A DNA stretch of 64,000 bases. It comes from Halosimplex salinum (GTDB taxonomy: Archaea > Halobacteriota > Halobacteria > Halobacteriales > Haloarculaceae). Below are positions 7,547 through 16,180 of the stretch, one piece after another. The position numbers and the translations under genes are program-made. The stretch lies in contig NZ_QWGG01000005.1 of the NCBI RefSeq assembly GCF_003730195.1, positions 62,001 to 126,000 on the forward strand, read 5' to 3'. The notes under the pieces are model-generated. The model was not told the origin of the DNA and made no database searches. It saw only the letters and a program-made list of their open reading frames with translations. The first letter of the stretch is position 1. Each line of letters begins with the position of its first letter.

Positions 7547-9768
7547 CCGTGGCGAAGAAAGACGACTACCGACGACTCATGGACACCGAAGGGGCGGCGG
7601 TCCGCGCCAACACGACGGCGTTCAACGACGGCCGCTACGAGTCGGTCGCGAAGCTCGACGACTACGAGGAACTCAAGGAGCGCGCGCGGGCGATCAAGGA
7701 AGACGCCATCGAACGGCTGCCGGAACTCGTCGAGCAACTCCGCGAGACCGTCGAGGACAACGGCGGGACGGTCTACGTCGCCGACGACGCCGACGACGCC
7801 AACGAGTACATCAGGGAGGTCGTCGCCGACGAGGACGCCGAGCGCGTGGTCAAGAGCAAGTCGATGACGACGGAGGAACTGGAGGTCAACGAGGTCCTGG
7901 AGGCCGACGGCGTCGACGTCGTCGAGACGGATCTGGGCGAGTGGGTCCTGCAGGTCGCCGACGAGGCCCCCTCGCACATCGTCGCTCCCGCTATCCACAA
8001 GTCCCGCGAGGGCATCGCCGACCTGCTCAACGAACGCTTCGACCCCGACCCGCCGCTGGAGACGGCAGAGGAACTCACCGAGTTCGCGCGCGACCACCTC
8101 GGCGAACTGATCGAGGACGCCGACGTGGGCATGACGGGCGCGAACTTCGTCGCCGCGGAGTCCGGGACGATGGCGCTCGTGACGAGCGAGGGCAACGCCC
8201 GCAAGTCGGTCGCGGCGACGGACACGCACGTCGCCGTCGCCGGCGTCGAGAAGATCGTTCCGTCAGTCAGTGACTTCGCCCCCTTCGTCGAGCTCATCGG
8301 CCGCTCGGGCACCGGCCAGGACATCACTTCGTACATCTCGCTGTTCACGCCGCCGGTCGACACGCCCACCGTCGACTTCGCCGACGACGAGACGCCCCTG
8401 TCCGAACTCGACGCGGACCGCGAGTTCCACCTCGTGCTCGTCGACAACGGTCGCCTCGCCATGCGCGACGACGACCAGCTCCGCGAGACGCTCTACTGCA
8501 TCCGTTGTTCTGCCTGTTCGAACAGCTGTGCCAACTTCCAGAGCGTCGGCGGCCACGCCTTCGGCGGCGAGACCTACTCGGGCGGGATCGCCACGGGGTG
8601 GGAAGCCGGGATCGAGGGCGAAGACGTCGCCGCGGAGTTCAACGACCTGTGTACCGGCTGTACGCGCTGTGTGAACGCCTGTCCGGTCGGCATCGACATC
8701 CCGTGGATCAACACGGTCGTCCGCGACCGCATCAACCGCGGGGCCGACGAGGGCAGCTTCGACCCCCTCGTCGACGGGCTGACCCCCGACGCCGAGGACG
8801 AGGGGAGCCCGCCGCTGGGCAAGCGCTTCTTCGGGAACTTCGAGACGGTCGCGAAACTCGGCAGCGCGACGGCGCCCGTCTCGAACTGGCTGGCCGACGC
8901 GGGGCCGAGCCGCTGGGCGATGGAGCGCGTCCTCGGCGTCGACCGGCGTCGCTACCTCCCGACCTTCCGCCGGGAGACGTTCAGCGAGTGGGCGCAGTCG
9001 CGACCGAGCGGCCGTACGGACGCCGAGGGGACCGGCCGCCGCGTCGTCGTCTACCCGGACCTGTACACGGACCACGTCCTCACGGACCGCGGGAAAGCGA
9101 CGGTCCGCGTCCTCGAAGCGCTGGGCTGTGACGTGACCGTCCCCGACGTGCGCTCCAGCGGGCGCGCGCCCTACTCGCAGGGGATGGTCCGCACGGCCGC
9201 CGACCACGCCGAGGACGTGGTCGAGTCCCTCTCGGAGTACGTCGCTGCGGGCTACGACGTGGCGGTCGTCGAGCCGAGCGACCTGGCGATGATCGACCGC
9301 GAGTACGAGAAGCTCCTCCCCGAGGACGCCGACGCGCTCGAGACCGTCTCGGCGAACACCTACGAGGCGCTGGAGTACGTCTACGGGCTGGTGACCCAGG
9401 AGGGCGCCGACGCGTCCGCGCTGACCGACCCCCGTCCCGACGAACCGGGCGTCGTCTATCACAGCCACTGCCAGCAGCGGACGCTCGGCCTCGAATCGCA
9501 CACGGTCGCCGTCCTCGAACGCGTCGGCTACGACGTGACGACCACCGACGTGGAGTGTTGCGGGATGGCCGGGAGCTTCGGCTACAAGACCGACTACTAC
9601 GAGATCAGCATGGACGTGGGCGAACAGCTCCGCGGTCAGCTCGACGCCCCCGAGAACGAGGCCCGGATCCCCGTCGCCAGCGGCACCTCCTGTCTCGAAC
9701 AGATCGACGCCCTGCTGGCGCGCGAGCCCACCCACCCCATCGAACTGCTCGACCCGAACCGCGACTGA
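7543..9768 (+). CDS. lutB: LutB-like iron-sulfur protein fused to a CCG domain
   Basis: A 741-residue protein with a GTG start at 7543 that overlaps lutC. Residues about 60-300 are a LUD domain. Next comes a dicluster ferredoxin segment with C319-x2-C322-x2-C325-x3-C329 and C370-x2-C373-x2-C376-x3-C380 (the second followed by PVGI). The C-terminal third has a GlpC/LutA-type cysteine-rich region with HSHCQQRTLG and ECCGMAGSFGYK (CCG at 672-674). In Bacillus, LutA (CCG) and LutB are separate proteins; here both are in one chain, with one clear CCG motif. It is probably cytoplasmic or membrane-associated and passes electrons from lactate to the respiratory chain. The fusion is seen directly; the substrate is inferred. 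Confidence 0.85.
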   Translation: MTVAKKDDYRRLMDTEGAAVRANTTAFNDGRYESVAKLDDYEELKERARAIKEDAIERLPELVEQLRETVEDNGGTVYVADDADDANEYIREVVADEDAERVVKSKSMTTEELEVNEVLEADGVDVVETDLGEWVLQVADEAPSHIVAPAIHKSREGIADLLNERFDPDPPLETAEELTEFARDHLGELIEDADVGMTGANFVAAESGTMALVTSEGNARKSVAATDTHVAVAGVEKIVPSVSDFAPFVELIGRSGTGQDITSYISLFTPPVDTPTVDFADDETPLSELDADREFHLVLVDNGRLAMRDDDQLRETLYCIRCSACSNSCANFQSVGGHAFGGETYSGGIATGWEAGIEGEDVAAEFNDLCTGCTRCVNACPVGIDIPWINTVVRDRINRGADEGSFDPLVDGLTPDAEDEGSPPLGKRFFGNFETVAKLGSATAPVSNWLADAGPSRWAMERVLGVDRRRYLPTFRRETFSEWAQSRPSGRTDAEGTGRRVVVYPDLYTDHVLTDRGKATVRVLEALGCDVTVPDVRSSGRAPYSQGMVRTAADHAEDVVESLSEYVAAGYDVAVVEPSDLAMIDREYEKLLPEDADALETVSANTYEALEYVYGLVTQEGADASALTDPRPDEPGVVYHSHCQQRTLGLESHTVAVLERVGYDVTTTDVECCGMAGSFGYKTDYYEISMDVGEQLRGQLDAPENEARIPVASGTSCLEQIDALLAREPTHPIELLDPNRD

Positions 9769-9782
9769 GTTTTCGGCTCGAC

Positions 9783-9824
9783 CGAACTTTCGGTTCCCAG
9801 GATCGAACTCTCGGTTCCCAGAAT
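9783..9824. repeat. Two-copy 21-bp tandem repeat between convergent genes
   Basis: Two adjacent 21-bp units (9783-9803 and 9804-9824) share 19 of 21 bases around the core TCGGTTCCCAG. They lie in the 75-bp gap between the convergent stops of the lutB-like and GH115 genes, and may act in transcription termination. Confidence 0.5.
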
Positions 9825-9843
9825 CCCGTGAGCGCGCGACCGC

Positions 9844-12657
9844 TCAGACGTGCGTCGCGCGCGGCCCGAGATACGTCTCGTGCTCCCCGCCGACGGTCAC
9901 GACGATACGGTCCACGACGAGCCCCGGGTCGAGCCCGGCCAGCACGAGCGTCCCGCTCCCGTCGACGGTGTGCGTCGACGTCCCGACGGCCGCGCCGCGG
10001 AGGACGTTCCCCTGCCACTCGGGGTCGTGCTCGCCGCCGTCGGGGTCGATAGAGACGACGCGTCGGTCGTCGCCCAGCGTCACCGCGTATCGGAGGTCGC
10101 GGTCGGCGGTGAGCGCCTGGGTCGGCAGACAGTAGACGGTCACCGTCGCCTCCCCGGCAGGCAGGTCCAGGTCGAACGCCAGCGTCGGCGCGTCCTCGGG
10201 GTCGTGGGACTCGAACACCGGCGGGTCGAGCGCCATCGCCGCCCCGGAGTGGCGTCCGGGGACGTCGCACGCCGTCCAGCGAGCGTGCTCGCCGGGCGTC
10301 CGGCGGCCGTACGCCTCGGCCTCGACGGCCGCGACGCCGTCGACCGCGACGACATCGCCGTCCGGCGTCCGCGCGTCCGCTCGCACCCGGACGCGCCGCT
10401 GTTCGCCGGCGCCGGCGCCGGAGACGGTCACCGTCCCCGCAGCCTGTCCTCCGGGGTGTGCGTCCCAGTCCACGTCGACCCACAGCCGGCACTCGTCGGC
10501 GACGGTGCCCGATTCGGTGTCGAGCGCGATCCAGTCGGCGTCCGTCTCCGCCGTCCAGTCGACCGGGGCGTCGCCGCGGGCGAACACGTCGACGAAGCGC
10601 GCCCGGTCGATGGCGGCGTGGATCGTGGGGAGCGAGGGCGGCGGCGCCTCGCCGTAACTGACCGGATCGGTCCGGCCCTCGATAGCGACGCCGAGCGCCG
10701 CGCCGTCGCGCAACTCGACTGTCGCCGTCGTCGGCTCGTCGAACACCGGCAGGTCCCGGGGCTCGTGGGACATCATCCCTTTCCACTTGCCGTCGCGGAC
10801 CTCGTCGTACCGCTCGGTCAGGGCGGCGATGTGCTCGTGGGCGTCCATCGCGCGGGCCGCGTGTCGGTCGACGCTCGCGCGCCCCTGCGCCGCGTACCGC
10901 TTGCTCCGCGCCGCCGCGAGGTACTTCTCGTTCGTCGCGGCGGCACAGCGGACGGGGTACTCGACGAGTTCGAACAGGGCAGCGTGATCCGACTCGGGCA
11001 GCCGCTCCCTGACGGTCTCGACGCGGTCGACCAGGTCCTCGAACGCCCCGCGGCGGCGTTCGGCTTCGTCGCCGCCGCGCGTGGCGCTGAACGCCGGGTC
11101 CGCCGGCTGCGTGTTCGGATACACCGTGGACCAGCCCATATGCTCGGGCTTGCGGGCGAGACAGAGCCGGTAGTACTCCCGGAGGACGGCGGCCACCTCG
11201 TCGGCGACCCGGTCGTCGAACTCGCGGGCGGCCCACCGGCGCAGCCACGATTCCACGGGCTCCTCACGGGCGCCGGAGACGTCCCACGCCGTCTCGAGGA
11301 AGTACTCCAGCTCCTTCTCCGTCGGCTTCACGTCGCCGACGTTGACGACCCAGCACTCGCGAGCGCCGGCGTCGTAGGCCTTCAGCATCTCGTGGCGCAC
11401 CACCGCGGGCGGGACGCTGGAGAGCCAGAGGTAGTCGTGGGGCCGCCCCCAGTAGGAGAGGTGGTAGTAGATGCCCGATCCGCCGGGGCGGTCGCGCTCC
11501 GCGGGCGTGGGCAGTTCTCGGACGTAGCCGTGGCTGTCGTTCGGCCACATCAGGCAGACGTCGTCGGGGACGTCGAGACCGCCGCGGTAGAGGTCCAGCA
11601 CCTCCTTGTACGGGCAGAACACCTGTGGCACGTCCGCGACGGGCGCGTCGTGGGCGTCGTCGAGCAGATCGCGCTGGTCGTCGAGAACGCGCTGCAGGAG
11701 CTCGGTCGTCTCCTCGCGGGTGTCGCCGCCGGGCATCCCGGAGTCGTGGATGCCGCGCATGCCGACGGTGAAAACGTTCTCGTAGTCCGCGACGCGTTCG
11801 ACTCGGTCGCGCCAGTACTCCAGGATCCGGTCGCCGTTCGTCGCGTAGTTCCAGTCGCCGAACGCGTCCTCCCACTCGTCGACGTTGTTGCGGTGCATCG
11901 GCTCGCAGTGGGACGTTCCGATCGCGATCGCGTACTCGTCGGCGAGGGCCTCGATGCCGTCGTAGCGGTAGAACGCCTTCGTCCCGGGATGCATCGCCGG
12001 CCAGACGACGTTCGCGCGGAGGCGCAGGAGCAACTCGAAGAGGCGTTCGTAGGTACTCGGGGTGACCCCGTCGCGGTCCCGCGCCTCCTCGGGGGCGTGC
12101 GTCTCGCTCGACCACGGACGCAGTCCCCAGTCCTCGTCGTTGAGGAAGACGCCGCGGTAGGTCACGTCCGGCGGTCCGTCCCTGTGAGTCCCGGCCTCGA
12201 CGGCGGCCGTCTCCCGCTGGTCGGGCGCTACGTCGGCCCACCAGTACCACGGCGAGACGCCGAGTTCCCGGCCGAGTTCGTAGGCGCCGTAGGCCGTCCC
12301 GCGACGGTCGCTGCCCGCGACGAGGACGGCCGCGTCGGCGTCGACCGGCGGGTCCGCGAGGGTCTCGACGACGAAGCTCTCGCGCTCGTCCGCGAGCGCG
12401 TCCAGATCCGCGTCCGCGGCGTCGCGGCAGGCGTCGACTCCGGCGGACTCTCCCAGCGTTCCGACGACGACGACCGCGCCGGACCCGTCGAGTCCGTTCA
12501 CGACCGACGGTCGCGCGCCGGTCACTCGTTCGACGTCCGCCGTCAGGTCCTCCGCCGCTCGCTCGACGACGCCGTGGTCGTCCGGGTCGACGTACACGTC
12601 TGCGACGCCGTCCCCGACGAGCGGCACGTCTCCCTCTCCCGGGGTTTCTGTTATCAC
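9844..12657 (-). CDS. Glycoside hydrolase family 115 (alpha-glucuronidase-type)
   Basis: With the GTG at 12657 as start this encodes 937 residues; no upstream ATG fits, because the open frame beyond runs into the divergent GH42 gene. GH115 signatures are YGAYELGRELGVSPWYWWADV, YRGVFLNDEDWGL, LRANVVWPAMHPGTKAFY, GTSHCEPMHRNN, GMRGIHDSGMPGG and WVVNVGDVKPTEKELEYF. The C-terminal beta-sandwich (from about residue 600) matches the accessory region of the family. Characterised members remove (4-O-methyl-)glucuronic acid from xylan. No Sec or Tat signal is visible with this start, so it may act on imported oligosaccharides. A TATA-like AAGATATC is about 30 nt upstream. The family call is strong; the substrate is by analogy. 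Confidence 0.85.
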   Translation of the reverse strand: MITETPGEGDVPLVGDGVADVYVDPDDHGVVERAAEDLTADVERVTGARPSVVNGLDGSGAVVVVGTLGESAGVDACRDAADADLDALADERESFVVETLADPPVDADAAVLVAGSDRRGTAYGAYELGRELGVSPWYWWADVAPDQRETAAVEAGTHRDGPPDVTYRGVFLNDEDWGLRPWSSETHAPEEARDRDGVTPSTYERLFELLLRLRANVVWPAMHPGTKAFYRYDGIEALADEYAIAIGTSHCEPMHRNNVDEWEDAFGDWNYATNGDRILEYWRDRVERVADYENVFTVGMRGIHDSGMPGGDTREETTELLQRVLDDQRDLLDDAHDAPVADVPQVFCPYKEVLDLYRGGLDVPDDVCLMWPNDSHGYVRELPTPAERDRPGGSGIYYHLSYWGRPHDYLWLSSVPPAVVRHEMLKAYDAGARECWVVNVGDVKPTEKELEYFLETAWDVSGAREEPVESWLRRWAAREFDDRVADEVAAVLREYYRLCLARKPEHMGWSTVYPNTQPADPAFSATRGGDEAERRRGAFEDLVDRVETVRERLPESDHAALFELVEYPVRCAAATNEKYLAAARSKRYAAQGRASVDRHAARAMDAHEHIAALTERYDEVRDGKWKGMMSHEPRDLPVFDEPTTATVELRDGAALGVAIEGRTDPVSYGEAPPPSLPTIHAAIDRARFVDVFARGDAPVDWTAETDADWIALDTESGTVADECRLWVDVDWDAHPGGQAAGTVTVSGAGAGEQRRVRVRADARTPDGDVVAVDGVAAVEAEAYGRRTPGEHARWTACDVPGRHSGAAMALDPPVFESHDPEDAPTLAFDLDLPAGEATVTVYCLPTQALTADRDLRYAVTLGDDRRVVSIDPDGGEHDPEWQGNVLRGAAVGTSTHTVDGSGTLVLAGLDPGLVVDRIVVTVGGEHETYLGPRATHV

Positions 12658-12786
12658 ACCTCTCGCGTTTTCGGGCCTCCTACAGATATCTTTCGAGGCC
12701 AGTCCCCGTTCCAGGTCGGGGGGACTTCGAGCGATCGGTAGAACAGAGGAGAACAGTTTTATCGGAGGATTTCGATAGCCGAGGCG
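12658..12786. promoter_or_regulatory. Divergent promoter region of the GH115 and GH42 genes
   Basis: This 129-bp spacer carries GTTTTATC (12754-12761), about 28 nt before the GH42 ATG, and on the other strand AAGATATC (near 12688), about 31 nt before the GH115 GTG. Both spacings fit nearly leaderless archaeal transcripts. A GGAGG (minus strand) lies about 20 nt upstream of the GTG. I found no copy of the IclR palindrome here. Confidence 0.45.
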
Positions 12787-14793
12787 ATGAATATCGGCGT
12801 TTGCTACTTCCCCGAACACTGGCCCCGGGAGTCGTGGGCGGAGCAGGTGGCACAGATGGCGGAGGCGGGCATCGAGTACGTCCGTATGGGCGAGTTCGCG
12901 TGGTCGCGATACGAACCCGAGCGCGGCACCTACGAGTTAGACTGGCTGGAATCGGCCGTCGACCTCGTCGACGAACACGGGATGCAGGCGGTGCTCTGTA
13001 CCCCGACCGCGACGCCACCGAAGTGGCTCGTCGACGAGCACCCGAGCATCCTCCGGCAGGAACGGGACGGGACGACGGTCGAGTTCGGCAGTCGCCGCCA
13101 CTACTGCTTCAACTCCGCGGTCTACCGCCGCGAGAGCGCGCGTATCGTCGAGCGACTGGCCGAGCGGTTCGCCGGTCACGACGCCGTCGCGGGCTGGCAG
13201 ACCGACAACGAGTACGGCTGTCACGGCACCACCCGCTGTTACTGCGACGACTGCGCGACGGCCTTTCGAACGTGGCTCCGCGAGCGCTACGACGGTATCG
13301 ACGACCTCAACGACTCGTGGGGCAACGCCTTCTGGAGTCAGGAGTACACGGGCTTCGCGGAGATCGACCCGCCCAGGCACACCGCGACCGGACACCATCC
13401 CGCCCGCCTGCTCGACTACTATCGGTTCTCCAGCGACAGCGTGGTCGAGTTCAACCGCGAGCAGTGCGAGATTCTCCGGGAAACGGACGACAGCTGGTTC
13501 GTGACGCACAACGAGATGTCGCTGTTCGGCGCCATCGACGCGTACGACCTGGGTGCCGACCTCGATTTCATGTCGTGGGACTCCTATCCGACGGGGCACG
13601 TCCAGCACGCGCCGGGTGAGACGACCCCCGATCAGTTGCGCGCGGGGGACCCGGACCTGACGGGACTCAACCACGCGATCTTCCGGGACTCCGCCGACGG
13701 GGACTTCTGGATACTGGAGCAACAGCCGGGCGGCGTCAACTGGCCGCCCCACCCCACCCAGCCCGGCGACGGAGCGATGGCGCTGTGGGCGCATCACGCC
13801 AGCGCGTCCGGTGCCGACACGGTGAGTTACTTCCGCTGGCAACGCTGCGATATGGGCCAGGAGCAGTACCACGCCGGCCTGCGCAACCAGGACGGATCGC
13901 CCGACCGCGGGTATCACGACGCCGTCCGCGCGGCCGAGGATCTGGAACGGCTCGCCGAACCGATGGACGACAGCGACAACGAGGCCCGCGTCGCCCTCCT
14001 GCACGACTACGAGAACCTCTGGGGGTTACAGATCGAACCGGCGTCCGTCGACTTCGACTACTGGGACCACCTGTTGACGTACTACGCGGCACTGCGCCGC
14101 CACGGCGTCGCCGTCGACGTCCTCCCCACCGACGCCGACCTCTCGGAGTACGACGCCGTCGTCGGTCCGACGCTCTACTTCGCCGACGAGGACCTGGCAG
14201 AGCGGCTCGACGCCTTCGCCCGCGACGGCGGCGAGGTGCTCGTGACTGTCCGCTCGGGGGTCAAGAACGAACACAACCGCTTGCGCCCCGCGCTCCCGGG
14301 ACCGCTGTCCGACGCCGTCGGCGCGACTGTCGAGCAGTACGAGGGCTTCCGGGACGACGCCGAACCCGAGATCGCTTACAGCGGTGAGTCCTACGCGTTC
14401 CGGACGTGGGGCGAGTGGCTCGACGCCGATGCGACCGAGACCGTCGCTCTGCACGAGACCGGCCCCGCTGCCGGGACGAGTGCCATCACGCGCAACGCGG
14501 TCGGCGAAGGGCACGTCACCTACGTCGGTGTCTGGCCCGAGGACGACCTCGCGGACGCCCTCGTCACGGACTTCCTCGACGACGCGGGTATCGCCGTGAC
14601 CGACCGGCTCCCCGATGGCGTTCGGCTTTCGCGCCGGGGCGGCCTGACGTGGGTCTGTAACTTCACGAGCGACCCGCTCGGCGTCGATACACCCGCCACC
14701 GCCGCCTGGCACCTCGGCGACGGGACGGTCGATCCGTTCGACGTCGCCGTGACCGACGCCGACCCCGCCGCCGTGTCCGTGGTGGTGAAGTAG
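12787..14793 (+). CDS. bgaH: GH42 beta-galactosidase, BgaH-like
   Basis: A 668-residue cytoplasmic GH42 enzyme, close in length to the Haloferax beta-galactosidase BgaH. The catalytic acid/base is E142 in QTDNEYG and the predicted nucleophile is E311 in WILEQQPG. The zinc-binding cysteines of the family are present in GCHGTTRCYCDDC. The (beta/alpha)8 barrel is followed by a trimerisation domain (from about 400: ARVALLHDYENLWGLQIEP) and a small C-terminal beta domain. It diverges from the GH115 gene, so the pair probably degrades galactose- and uronic-acid-containing plant oligosaccharides. Enzyme family and catalytic residues are clear; the natural substrate is not. Confidence 0.9.
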   Translation: MNIGVCYFPEHWPRESWAEQVAQMAEAGIEYVRMGEFAWSRYEPERGTYELDWLESAVDLVDEHGMQAVLCTPTATPPKWLVDEHPSILRQERDGTTVEFGSRRHYCFNSAVYRRESARIVERLAERFAGHDAVAGWQTDNEYGCHGTTRCYCDDCATAFRTWLRERYDGIDDLNDSWGNAFWSQEYTGFAEIDPPRHTATGHHPARLLDYYRFSSDSVVEFNREQCEILRETDDSWFVTHNEMSLFGAIDAYDLGADLDFMSWDSYPTGHVQHAPGETTPDQLRAGDPDLTGLNHAIFRDSADGDFWILEQQPGGVNWPPHPTQPGDGAMALWAHHASASGADTVSYFRWQRCDMGQEQYHAGLRNQDGSPDRGYHDAVRAAEDLERLAEPMDDSDNEARVALLHDYENLWGLQIEPASVDFDYWDHLLTYYAALRRHGVAVDVLPTDADLSEYDAVVGPTLYFADEDLAERLDAFARDGGEVLVTVRSGVKNEHNRLRPALPGPLSDAVGATVEQYEGFRDDAEPEIAYSGESYAFRTWGEWLDADATETVALHETGPAAGTSAITRNAVGEGHVTYVGVWPEDDLADALVTDFLDDAGIAVTDRLPDGVRLSRRGGLTWVCNFTSDPLGVDTPATAAWHLGDGTVDPFDVAVTDADPAAVSVVVK

Positions 14794-15333
14794 ACGGTCG
14801 GTTCGCAGACCCGTCCCGTTCTTCGCAGTGAGACCACCGCTGTCGTCGGCCGCCGTGTACCAGTGCACGCGAGACATCCCGACGTAAGTAGTCGGTTATT
14901 TTTCGAGAGTCGATCTGGCGCGATACAGTAGGCACAGCTGAACCGAGTTCGACGCTCGGACCGAAAATGCGACCGCTCAGCGATCGGTTCGGCTGGCGCC
15001 GGAATCCCTCGAAAGGACCGATATCCGGCGATAAACGCGGTGATGATACTCGCGGTGATACGTGAGTTCGATCCGCGATTCTTCGACGAAGTCGCGCCCC
15101 GCTGGGACTCGAAATCTGACCGTCGGGCCCCTCGTGAAGCGGCCTACGACCTCGGTTGCGAAAGGACCACGCTCGTCGGTGGCTGTTCAGAGGGGTCGGA
15201 ACCCGTTGATAGCCACTATCGCGGAATAACTACTCGATCTCCGAGCGCAAACCGCGAGCGGGAGGGGCCACAGTCGATCGGTTTCCGCGTTCGAGCGACC
15301 GCGACGAGACTATAATACTCAGATATATAGCTA
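14794..15333. other. 540-bp intergenic region, no gene recognised
   Basis: This stretch lies between the GH42 gene and the IS630-type HTH gene. A 91-codon frame at 15040-15315 has no recognisable protein features and I do not call it. The distal 30 bp are A/T-rich (CAGATATATAGCTATTATTCG) and overlap the end of the HTH gene. I found no catalytic-domain remnant of an IS630 transposase here. Confidence 0.4.
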
Positions 15334-15834
15334 TTATTCGTTTTCGATAGGTTTCCAGACTTCGGTGCGTTCGTCCCCGTCAGCAGTCGGTGGTTGCGGC
15401 CGCGCTCCTTGCCACGTCAGATCGGCGTCTCTCAGCAGTCGCTGGACGTGACGCCGGGAGTATTCGGCGTCGAATTCGTCTTCGAGGAGTTGCTGGGCGA
15501 GTTCGGTCGTCCACGAAGGCCGATCGTATCCGGCCTCGACCGGCGGATTCTGGACCGCTTCCCGGAATTCCGCTCGGTCGGCGTCGTCGAGTTTCGGCGG
15601 CCGACCGGAACGCTGTCGATCCTGGACCGCTTCGCTGATCGGTTCGGTTTCGAGACGATCGAACCACCGATAGATCGTCTGTTCGCGCGTATCGAGCCAC
15701 TCCGCGATCATCGGTGCAGAGGGGCCCCGCTTGTAGATAATCGCCACGAGCAATCGCTTCGTCTCCCGTTTTCCGCTCGCCTCGTCGAGCGCCGCCTCCA
15801 GTTCCTCGATAGAGACGTTTTCCAGTCTTGTCAT
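15334..15834 (-). CDS. Solo IS630/Tc1-type helix-turn-helix protein (transposase N-terminal module)
   Basis: A 166-residue protein that corresponds to the DNA-binding half of IS630-superfamily transposases: EELEAALDEASGKRETKRLLVAI, an HTH at PSAPMIAEWLDTREQTIYRW, the linker RQRSGRPPKLDD and a second winged helix ending YSRRHVQRLLRDADL. It stops at TAA just after TEVWKPIENE, and no DDE catalytic domain follows. Such stand-alone proteins are frequent in haloarchaea and may be OrfA products, domesticated regulators or remnants. It sits next to the orc1 gene and the candidate origin. I saw no terminal inverted repeats or target duplication. Confidence 0.7.
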   Translation of the reverse strand: MTRLENVSIEELEAALDEASGKRETKRLLVAIIYKRGPSAPMIAEWLDTREQTIYRWFDRLETEPISEAVQDRQRSGRPPKLDDADRAEFREAVQNPPVEAGYDRPSWTTELAQQLLEDEFDAEYSRRHVQRLLRDADLTWQGARPQPPTADGDERTEVWKPIENE

Positions 15835-16180
15835 ACTGCATTTCTCATAACGAACTGGGTTAATACATCCGATTAGTTTTGTCGTTTAGCACAGCGATCC
15901 TCGTACTCGGTGCGGGCGCCGACTGCCAGAGGTGGGAACTGTCGGGTGCCCGACTGTCTCTCCTTGTTCCGCAGTCGGGACACCGCTCGCCTGCAGCGAT
16001 GACTGTTCGTCGATAGGGATGCCGCTCGCCGGAAGGGATGCCGCTCGACCGGGGGAAATCACTCACCGATCGTGGGGACGGCTCACCGATAGAAGGACTC
16101 ACTCACCAGGGGGTCTGCGCGGTCAGGTCGGACGACCCACACCCCTCGCAACGAGTGTAAGCGAATGGCACGCGGTCGGT
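15835..16180. other. 346-bp non-coding region with short direct repeats
   Basis: No gene is recognisable. GGGATGCCGCTCG occurs twice with a 19-bp period (16016 and 16035), followed by several copies of CTCACCGAT or ACTCACC between about 16060 and 16110. The region lies just beyond the 3' end of orc1. It may be origin-associated or a remnant of transposition. Confidence 0.35.

Noticed and set aside
9850-12741. A 963-codon open frame antisense to the GH115 gene
   Set aside because: It is a high-G+C shadow frame; its product is Arg/Val/Gly-rich and has no motifs, while the minus-strand frame shows clear GH115 signatures.
15040-15315. A 91-codon frame in the gap before the IS630 HTH gene
   Set aside because: No recognisable domain, no ribosome-binding context and atypical composition for a haloarchaeal protein; I treat the region as non-coding.
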